From Guadua angustifolia (lineage: Eukaryota; Streptophyta; Magnoliopsida; Poales; Poaceae): 64,000 bases of DNA. A model generated the notes under the pieces. The model was given only the letters and a program-made list of their open reading frames with translations, had not been told where the DNA came from and made no database searches. Every line of letters starts with the position of its first letter. Position 1 is the stretch's first letter. Positions 56,180-64,000 of this stretch are shown piece by piece. Position numbers and translations under genes: made by a program. The stretch is taken from contig CM070500.1 in assembly GCA_036346375.1 (NCBI GenBank), positions 71,862,525-71,926,524 on the forward strand, given 5' to 3'.

Positions 56180-57330
56180 TTGTTGTCATTGGGACTACAT
56201 ATATGATCTATACAGACGAGGCGCCCTCGGCGTGAGCTTGATGGGTTCTTTGGACTCTGTAAGTGTCTTAATTATTTGCAAAAACTATCGTGCACTTCCT
56301 TGTACTATACTAACTTGCAAGCCTAACTAATTTCTTATGTAGCATGGAGATACAAAGATCTTGAAGGGATCGTATTTTCGACATAGGCTTCATGGACCCG
56401 ATGAGTTATCAACAAGACAACCGTTAGAGACCACCCAAGCGAAAACGAGACTAACATATTCAATGCGCTAATGGGTCAAAGATATAAGTCAAAGATATAT
56501 CTAGCCTACTCATTTGAGTACGTGTTTTCGTACCACCTCATTCTACTCCTTTTTCATAACACGATGTTAGAACTAATTAGTTATCTCGTTGACACATCTA
56601 TGTATAGTTTTCCTTTGGATTCTTCTTATGATCGAGCTAGATCGTAGCTCGATCACAATTATCAGACTTCATAAAGGAGACCGGTTGAAAAGTATCAAAA
56701 CTTTATCGACATGCTCGACCGGTATTAATTCTTGTTCCTTTCATTATCGTACTAGCTCTATTTCCTTCAATTTGAAACAAATTCTAATCATGTACATACA
56801 ATTAAGTAATCACATGTGTAGTGCATTCACACGGTTCCGTGCTAAAAGCGTGGGCGTATTCAAGGAGAAATTTGACATTGCAATTGCCTCTCATATGCGT
56901 ATATCATAATGCTAGCTTTTAGTTAGTTAACTTAATTTCTTTGCATCCATTTCACGCTTTCAACTTTTTCCACATGAGATCTTGACTCACCACGGGTAAC
57001 AATTTATCGGCTACTATGTATCTTGAGTTTATGCACACCCAAACCGAGCATGCGACCGCATGCTAAAAGGCAACAAGGGGTGAGTAAATATAATTACTAG
57101 CTTTAATTGTGTATAGGTACTCCTTATATCTTGTACAAATTCAAGTATTGATTAGTTAATGACTTAACGATAGGTGCCTCAATATTTGGCGGAACAAGGT
57201 TCGAACTCTCGCCGACGCAGTGAGAGCAATCCAAGAACAACTAAATCGCTTTATTTACGATGAGGTTGTAAATCCAAAAGCGAGTTTCACGAACCAAACT
57301 TTAACAATTGGGGCCCTTCGATAAGGACCG
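56180..57330 (+). pseudogene. Ulp1-like protease remnant of the 12-kb CACTA
   Basis: At 56600-56720 frames read LLMIELDRSSITIIRLHKGD, like the Ulp1 WI..VID...... D core. At 56830-56905, TRFRAKSVGVFKEKFDIAIA follows. Near 57005, FIGYYV occupies the place of the usual LCGYYV, so the nucleophile cysteine is not seen. At 57180-57280, VRTLADAVRAIQEQLNRFIY and DEVVNPKGEF-like sequence matches the C-terminal tail of these proteins. Many frame changes and introns. Confidence 0.55.
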
Positions 57331-57339
57331 ATGAACTGT

Positions 57340-57904
57340 CGTGATTAGACATCTCTGACTAGCAAGAGCGTCTGGCGTAAAAGATCGGTGAATAGAAGGA
57401 AAAGAAATACTAAAGTTGTAATTAAAGTTGTGTACATATATAAAGTTGTGTACATATATATTGTAATACATTAGAAGAACAAATATGTGTACATATTTTA
57501 ATACATTAGATGTAATTAAATTTATTAATGAATGTTCAAGATTTAATTATCGGGCAAAGTGCATGATTGATTATCGTGCTTTTAATTAGTTGTGATTTAA
57601 CACACACATATATATAATAGCTCTGGAGAAATAGACCTATATATATACAAAACATTAGTACGGTTGGAGAAACTAACGATCTTGATGAAACTCATCGCAC
57701 GGGTTGGAGACACCAACCGCATCGATGAGGTCTCGAGGGTTCCCAATCGCTGCCACGTGTGAATTGAACCGATCTTGATACTCCATCGATGCGGGTGAGT
57801 GAACCGGATTGATGCCCTTGAGCATCGATCCGGATGCTATCTGGTTCAAAACCCGTACTAAAGGCGATTTTGGACCGGGACTAAATGCCCTTTCCGTAGT
57901 AGTG
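57340..57904. other. 3' subterminal region of the 12-kb CACTA, no gene
   Basis: AT-rich to 57640, then GGTTGGAGA...CACCAACCG and ACCGGGACTAAATGCCC motifs up to the terminus at 57904. Confidence 0.65.
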
Positions 57905-58698
57905 ACGCCGGCCGCTCGGTTTTGTACCGTCGTCTCGCCGGTTCTCCTCAGCTTGACCGCTCCTCGCGGCCGCCCTTCGTCAGCCGGCGTCGCACCGCAC
58001 ATATTCCGCCGTCAGGCTTCCGCGTCAGCACCGGTCTCTGCGCGCCCGATCTCCTCAGCTCCCGCGCGTCGGCGTGCCGTGCGCCTATTTCCCGGCGTTT
58101 CTTAGCGCCTTCCTCCAAACCGCAAGCCGCGGTAGCGTGGCGCCCGCTCGAGATGCGACCTCGCCGAAGTTTCCCGAGAGGATCATGCCGTGAAGAAGCG
58201 GTAAAGCGGTCGATCTTTGGTTTCTTCACCCGATTGGTTTTCAAAGCAAGAAAAAAGCTCTCACTTTTCTTGTGTGCGAGGCCGATTGGAAGTCGTTGCT
58301 TTTTGGAGAACACCGAAGCATCTTTTTGCTCATGGGCGGCGGACTCAAAAAGCGTGAACTTCGTTTGTGTGCCTTCGTTCGATTCGGCTCGGTTCCCAGT
58401 CAAAACACCTCGGCTCTTGGGCGATCTCTCGGTGTTTGATATTGACATATTGGCATTTTCTTCGTATTGGCATTCATTTAGCAGTTGCTTGATAATGCTA
58501 AGGATTTTTAGTAAGCGGTTTGCGATTTTTACGGTCTACATGGAGCATGCGAAAGTCCATAACATGAGTTCTTCATTGTCTACCCAAAGACCCTAGGTGA
58601 TGTCTTGGCTCATGTTGTTTCTTGATTGGCGTTAGTATGAGAAGAAGCCAAAGTATTTTTAAGCATACAAGTTTTGCAGCAAAAACGGAGGGGGCATA
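57905..58698 (+). other. 3' untranslated/spacer region of gypsy #2 with a 224-codon ORF
   Basis: The region continues gypsy #2 after the CACTA. A plus frame (57922-58596) is open for 224 codons, Arg/Ser/Pro-rich at first (RRRTAHIPPSGFRVSTGL), later Phe/Ser-rich. The minus strand is open for 166 codons (57948-58448). Neither has a recognisable domain. It ends with a purine-rich polypurine tract. Confidence 0.45.
58684..58698 (+). promoter_or_regulatory. polypurine tract of gypsy #2
   Basis: AACGGAGGGGGCATA directly precedes the 3' LTR (TGTTAGCAC at 58699). It would prime plus-strand DNA synthesis. Confidence 0.75.
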
Positions 58699-59539
58699 TG
58701 TTAGCACTTGAAATTAGCACCTTTAGAATAATCTGGGCTTGGGAGGATGTTCGATATTATTGTGGCGTTTAGCGATTGATTAATTATTGAAGCAATGATT
58801 AGTAATTAATCTGGCGAATTAGTTGGTTTTCATTAGAAAAAGGCTTTGGGCGGTGAAACGAGGATTGATAGTTTGAGCATGTATGTGTGCGAACGATGCG
58901 TAAAGATAGAGATGGTCTTGGAAGAATTTACGGATCATGCAAATAAAGTTCACGTGAAGAATTTAAAGGAAAGTTGAAAGAAGAGATTTGCATGCAGAGA
59001 AGAAGATATATATATTGCTCATGGATCAAATTCAAATATGGAAGGTGCGGAGAGGCAAGACATACGCACATGTTGTTAGTCCGGAAAGTCAAGATATTAC
59101 TAATCTTGTTGATTGGCGAATCGGTTGTGAGTTTGGTAAATTCATATGGGTTTGTATACGATTAGGAAGACAAGTCGGTTTGTAACGAATTAGCGGCATA
59201 TGCTTCCACGGAAAATTCAGCCCTTATATATTGTCAAGGGTAACGGTGATTGTAAGATCTGAACACATTCAATCTAATACATCTTTTATTCTTCAAAACT
59301 TTATTTTCTTCAATCGTTCTTAAACTTTCGGATGGTTTGCAAGTTCTAGATCTGTCGAGCCATCTGGCGACCCATTCGTCGTCTCCTGCCGGGGTCTTCC
59401 GGGGCCTTGGCGTCTTCGGGTCCAAAGTCTTGCTGAGGTGTCTTGCGGATCGCGCTCCTCGGCCGGCCTCCTTCAACAGCATGTCCTGCGTATCGCGCTC
59501 GCTCTCGAAGGCACACGGTGACGTGTTCGTGTGCGAACA
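58699..59539 (+). repeat. 3' LTR of gypsy #2
   Basis: 841 bp, ends TGTGCGAACA, followed by CACAT (59540-59544). It differs from the 5' LTR by substitutions, several of them CG to CA or TG changes, and by many 1-3-bp indels, especially after 59300. Confidence 0.92.
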
Positions 59540-59698
59540 CACATGAGCTAATGAAATGGTGTACTGTAGAAACTACAATGTTTTTGGACTACGTGGCGAG
59601 CGCGCGACCGGTGCCTCGTACGCCACCAAGATTATAGAAATATATAGATTCGTTGTACTGTATTTTTCGTTTCGAAAAGAAATGTCCTATATTCTTTT

Positions 59699-60497
59699 GG
59701 GTGTGTCTAGGAGTCACTTGGATGTTTTCTCCAAAAAAATCAGCCAAATTTTCGCATGTTGCATGCATTGAAAAAAAATGTTGTACACGTAGAAAAAAAA
59801 TGTTGCAACGCGTCTGAAATTTGGAAGCCTCTTGTAACATTTTTGTTCAACGCTTGCAACATTTTTTTCCGATGCGTTGCAACATTTTTCCTCTACAGAT
59901 GCAACATTTTTTTTCAACGAGTGCAACATTTTCCTTCGACAACAGTAGAAATGCGGCATAATAAACAGATGTTGCAAGCGTTGAAAAAAATATTGCACGT
60001 GTCGGAAAAAAATGTTGCAAAAGTTGAACAAAAATGTTGCAAGAGCCTCCCAAATTTGGGTGATTTTAGCAAAGAAAACATCCGGATGATGTTTATCAAA
60101 ACCCATTTGGAAAACATCATCCGGATGTTTTCTTTGTTAAAATCACCCAAATTTGGGAGGCTCTTGCAACATTTTTTGTTCAACTTTGCAACATTTTTTT
60201 CCGACACGCAACATTTTTTCAACGCTTGCAACATCTGCTTATTGTGCCGCATTTCATCCGTTGTCGGGAAAATGTTGCACTGCTGGAAAAAATGTTGCAT
60301 CTGAGAGGAAAAATGTTGCAACGCATCGAAAAAATGTTGCAAGCGTTGAACAAAAATGTTACAAGAGGCTTCCAAATTTCAGACGCGTTGCAACATTTTT
60401 TTTCTACGTGTACAATATTTTTTTTCAATGCGTGCAACATCCGAAAATTTGACTGATTTTTTTGGAGAAAGCATCCAAGTGACTCCTAGACACACCC
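59699..60497. mobile_element. 799-bp foldback element (near-perfect palindrome)
   Basis: Starts GGGTGTGTCTAGGAGTCACT and ends AGTGACTCCTAGACACACCC. The arms, about 380-400 bp each, are about 95% complementary. The centre, near 60080-60130, carries GGATGATGTTTATCAAAACC. The arms are built from many TGCAACATTTTT and AAAAATGTTGCAA motifs. The flanks are CTTTT on the left and TTTCC on the right, perhaps a TTT duplication. The overlapping ORFs of up to 182 codons mirror the repeats and are not genes. Superfamily not determined. Confidence 0.85.
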
Positions 60498-61829
60498 TTT
60501 CCAAATCTGCTGACATGGCGGCTTTCTCCGCGCGGGAATCCTTTGCGCTCAGTATTCTGTTTTTTATTTGTTTTCCCCATAGACCATGCATGCACCAGCA
60601 TAAGAGTTTTTAACAAGATTTAGAAGTGATTGCATATAAGGGTGGATATCGAATCAAGTCCTCATCTTATCGATATTTGTTCGAAATTGATATAGTTTAA
60701 TTTAATATTATTTTATTTTATTTTTAGAATCGAGCAACCGAGCCAAACCGAGACAAAATAAAATCCAATTTCATTTAAAATTAAATCATTTCAACGTTTA
60801 ACCAATAGATGAGTGTAATTTGATCAATTTTGAACCGAGCCAGTGAGCCCCGCCATCGGGTTTTTTTTCCCACCCCTAATTGTAGACAATAAATTTTCAG
60901 TAGATGTCGCACCCGGCCATGCAAACAATGGTGCAGCTAGCTATAGCTTGCAATACATGCAGGGTATATCATGCTTGTAACTACCAAGTCCCGAAACATA
61001 TATTATCCAGGTCACAAGAGAATAATGGCATCCTATATAGCCCCAATATGCACCTACTTTGTTTATTTAATGAAGGCATTATCTAGCCTTTTTAATTTAC
61101 ACTCGCAGCAAAAGGCGCTGACACTGAATATTGGTGATCGGTCAGTGACACTAACATAATCCGGGGCAGCAATTGTTGACCTTGGAAAGGTTCCAGCATT
61201 ATAAAAACAGCAACACACAATAATACATGTAAACAAAGAAGGAAGAACTATATAACATTTCACAGTTTGGTCAAAAGTTCATTTCGCACCCCTAACTATG
61301 AAACCAGACATTTAATCCTCCCAAACTTTGCAGTCTAGTTGAAATAACACCCCGACCTAGTTTCTCGGTAATGGTATTACCAGTGTGGCACAATGAATAT
61401 AGGGTGTTAATATATAGGAAGACACGTTGACCGAGTAAGGTCAATGATAGGTGGGCCCACATGGGATTTTTCATCGCCGAGCTCTCAATCATACTTCTAT
61501 GTCTGTTGCCATTTTAGCCCGCTTCGATATTTCGATTTGGAAGAGAAACCCTTGTGGGTCCTACCTATCATCGACGTAAACTTGCTCAGCCTACTCATCA
61601 CGCCACGCGGACAATACACTGTGAATCTCTCGGTAAAATAAAAAAAATTATTTGCACCTGGACCACCCTATATTTACTATGCACGACAAGTCACAAGTCA
61701 CGCGATTTTCACGTGAAATACGCGCGAGTATGGTTGCTAGGAGTTGAACTTGTGACATGCTGCTCCGTGTGAATTCCCCTTAGCATCTCACCTAACATAC
61801 ATTTCTCAACTGTTATAAGATATATTTTA
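60498..61829. other. intergenic with possible MITE relics, no gene
   Basis: 60640-60890 begins AAGGGTGGATATCGA and ends CCCACCCCTAATTG, loosely like a hAT-type MITE, but the ends do not match well. 61285-61440 (AAACCAGACATTTAATCCTC; TTGAAATAACACCCCGAC) resembles a repeat common in grass genomes. No supportable ORF. Confidence 0.35.
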
Positions 61830-62221
61830 CTTTTGTCCCTTCGTATCCGAAAGTTTCAATGACTATTTGAATATCTAAATGACTTCAAATAAAAAAGTTG
61901 TCAACTACAAAGTTGTAGATCTTACTGAGAGCTACAATTTCATATAAATTTTGTCTCCATCTGACTTCGTATGAAAATGTTGTGATTTTTCAAAAATATT
62001 ATCACTTCTGGTTCGTAAGCCGAACCGATAGTGATGCTTCCTCCATTATCACTGTCGGTTCTTAAGAAGAACTGGCAGTAATAGCACCACTGCCGGTTCT
62101 TCTTCGGTTGGGCATTTGTGCCGATCTAACTTATGAACCGACGGTGATAATGTTATCAATGTCGGTTCTAACCGAATCGGCAGTGATAAACAGGCACGAA
62201 AGGGTTTTTTTTGTACTAGTA
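61830..62221. mobile_element. CACTA fragment, right end
   Basis: AAAAAGTTGTCAACTACAAAGTTGTAGATC near 61890 is typical of the interior of a grass CACTA family. 61995-62190 holds repeated (A)CCGACAGTGATAA / TTATCACTGTCGGTTC motifs. The end TTTTTTTTGTACTAGTA at 62205-62221 matches a TTTTTGTACTAGTG terminus with one change. A left terminus was not found. Confidence 0.6.
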
Positions 62222-63072
62222 ATACCACTATGCAAAACCGGATCATAATATTTTTTGAACCAAAATGCAAAGTTTGGAAGGTCAAATATCTGATTTTGTA
62301 GGTTAGAGCGCTGGATAAATTTTTAAGTAAAATTTAAGATGTTATATGGATTTTTTTATTACCCAAAGAATTGTAAGAATCTGAACTCCCTTAGAAAAAA
62401 AAGGCCATTCATGAGTGCGACCACCAGATGTCAAGGGAAAGTTTGGCAGAACCCTAGTTGTTTATAATTAACCGGTGTACTCTTCTCCATCAAGGGTAGC
62501 CTAAAAAGAAGTCTGAATAATTAATCAGTCCTATCTTCCTAGCTCCAAGTGCTGTTTAGTTAGGGTGACATGTCACTTTTGCATTTTGTCCCGTTATGCT
62601 ACATACTATACTTGTTGATTAACTAGTTAACGGCAAAAGGGAGCTCTTCCAATGGCTTTTCCTGTTGTTTATTAAAAGGTATTTCTTGAGGATCTCACGC
62701 ATAGTATAATGATGTTTGACACGAGAAATAACCTAGGATATCTATGCGTGGTATAAAGTGCGGATGTGCCGGTGTACCAAAATATACAAAAATAAATAAA
62801 TACAAATAAAATAGGGAAACATGTATCTTATTAATTCTTTATAGAATCACAAAATTATAGTTCCCTTAAAATGATTGTGCTCTATGGCTTGTTTGGCATA
62901 ACAGATCTAACATAGGCGATGTGGTCTCTTGATTCCAGCGGCCTTAGAAGGCTCCTAGTTAGTTATTTCCGTGAGGTGAACCTGCGAGATACCTCCGATT
63001 AAGCTGTGCGCTAGTTGTCGTCTTCGGTCTTCACTTTGCATTTTCCATATATGCGATGAATGATTGATGCAG
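62222..63072. other. intergenic, no gene recognised
   Basis: AT-rich sequence with no convincing ORF. It contains a TATCTATGCGTGGTATAAA / TCTCACGCATAGTATAATG imperfect inverted pair near 62690-62760. Confidence 0.5.
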
Positions 63073-64000
63073 TGTGAGACCCTGTCCATAAGAATAGGAA
63101 TCTCTATGTTATTATTGTACTAGTTACATGATCAGTGACTAACACTCACATGTTTACAACATCAATATCACAACCACACATAGGATATATATAACCTGCA
63201 ATGAGAGGTAATTATATAGAGTTCATTACATAATGATGTAATACAGCGGAAAAAAGAGCCATAAAGAAATCCAAAAGCCTCGTGGTATGCTGTACAACCT
63301 TTAGGCATCTGACTAGGTCAACCCTAGAAGAAATCATCGTCGAAAACTCCGTGGCCTACCTGGAAATAAGAATCATCCGGCATGTCACAGACTTCATCCT
63401 CTGAGATAACAAATTTAGCAAGTTTGAGTACTTGTGTACTCAGCAAGACTTATAGTGGTTCACAAATGCATTTAAGTAATTATGCAGGCTTAAACAAAAA
63501 ATAAGCTCTAGGTTATTTTGCAGTTGCATAAAGAAATGTAATCATATGATTATAATAAATTGCAAACTGGAGTTTATAAAAACTGCTGAGATTTTTTTTT
63601 AATCCAAAATATATATCCAAGTTCCACAACACAGTCTACCCGACTGTGAAGCCCATACGTGTCGGTCCTTTGATATAAATTGGTGGTTGCCAAAATAGTT
63701 CCAAATCAAGAATCATTTTTAGAAAAAACAAAATCTAACATTGGAATGACTTCACTAAGTACCCATAACCGCGGGAGCAGCTAATCGATTAGATTTACAC
63801 TCTGCAGAGGTGTATAACTTTACCCACAAGAAATGATCAGCTCTTTGTGCAGCGCTATTAGCACACTTCCTTTCGTGTGCCGCAAGGAGATCATACATAA
63901 CCGTTACATTATTTAAATATGACTTTGAATCAGCCCGGGACGTTAAGCCCTCGCCATAGAAACAGAAACGCTCACCCAGACGTGAATCCTTTCACGTAAT
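63073..64000. mobile_element. LTR-like sequence, truncated by window end
   Basis: Begins TGTGAGACCCTGTCCATAAG. Shares GTACTCAGCAAGACTTA and TTTACACTCTGCAGAGG with LTR-like sequence at 29440-33090 and resembles a widespread grass gypsy LTR. The far end lies outside the window. Confidence 0.5.

Larger units (their letters stand above)
45618..57904 (+). mobile_element. 12,287-bp CACTA element nested in gypsy #2
   Basis: The left terminus CACTACTACAGAATCGACC and the right terminus, ending CCTTTCCGTAGTAGTG, are inverted with ACG duplications. It carries on the plus strand a TNP2-type transposase (47056-50226), a Transposase_24/TNPA-like gene (53845-54921), a Lys/Pro repeat tail, and a Ulp1-like remnant (about 56180-57330). 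Two internal hairpins and several tandem duplications fill the non-coding parts. It inserted after gypsy #2 because it splits its 3' region. Confidence 0.92.
37032..59539 (+). mobile_element. Ty3/gypsy retrotransposon #2 (Tat lineage) with nested CACTA
   Basis: Two LTRs (37032-37883 and 58699-59539) with matching ends TGTTAGCAC...GCGAACA are flanked by CACAT. Between them on the plus strand are gag, a linker ORF, protease, RT, RNase H, a second RNase H and integrase. A CACTA element occupies 45618-57904. Without it the retrotransposon is about 10.2 kb. The second RNase H places it in the Tat clade of Ty3/gypsy. Frameshifts and stops in gag, protease and integrase make it non-autonomous now. 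Confidence 0.93.

Noticed and set aside
59756..60304. 182-codon ORF and several 70-150-codon ORFs on both strands
   Set aside because: They lie in the 799-bp palindrome and simply translate its repeated TGCAACATTTTT motif; the frames mirror each other on the two arms.
60640..60890. Second hAT-type MITE
   Set aside because: The ends (AAGGGTGGAT / CCCACCCCTAATT) are only loosely complementary and no 8-bp duplication is visible.

Overview
The window is transposon-rich DNA from a grass (Poaceae). The evidence is Ty3/gypsy pol with two RNase H domains, several CACTA (En/Spm) families with TNP2 and Ulp1-type genes, a TRIM, a Helitron-like element, and captured fragments of ordinary plant genes. 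I cannot name the species. I found no intact host gene, no tRNA or rRNA gene and no CRISPR array. Nearly every coding stretch is an ageing transposon gene or a captured gene fragment, usually with frameshifts or stops.

Layout. 1-1698: 3' part of a CACTA element with a Ulp1-like protease gene. 3517-4957: Helitron-like element holding a GC-rich fragment of an ABCC (MRP-type) transporter gene. 4961-5618: short CACTA derivative with TAT target duplications. About 7550-29340: relic of a first Ty3/gypsy element (RT, RNase H, integrase, antisense ORFs), interrupted by a 621-bp hAT element (8623-9243, 8-bp duplication GTGAGTCC) and by a 15,077-bp CACTA element (13387-28463, duplication GTC). About 29440-33090: LTR-like sequence interrupted by a complete 694-bp TRIM (31611-32304, duplication GGTGA). 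33095-35878: deleted CACTA on the minus strand, same family as the one at 1-1698.

36300-36900 is a tandem repeat. 37032-59539 is a second, more complete Tat-lineage Ty3/gypsy element with two LTRs, duplication CACAT, gag, a linker, protease, RT, two RNase H domains and integrase. A 12,287-bp CACTA (45618-57904, duplication ACG) sits between its integrase gene and 3' LTR. 59699-60497 is an almost perfect 799-bp palindrome. 61830-62221 is a CACTA fragment, and 63073-64000 is the start of another LTR running off the window.

The most interesting object is the 15-kb CACTA at 13387-28463. Downstream of its own transposase genes it carries a 4.3-kb block with fragments that look like four unrelated plant genes, all on the plus strand: DNA topoisomerase II, the NatB auxiliary subunit NAA25, a terminal nucleotidyl/uridylyl-transferase, and a BSK-type receptor-like cytoplasmic kinase. 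Several fragments keep GT-AG introns. The block lies between two direct copies of a ~140-bp sequence that also occurs upstream of the element's transposase. The two topoisomerase pieces are in reversed order relative to the protein, and the catalytic motif of the nucleotidyltransferase is duplicated in frame. This looks like DNA-level multi-gene capture and exon shuffling by a CACTA transposon.

All family assignments come from reading translations by eye. None was checked by a database search.
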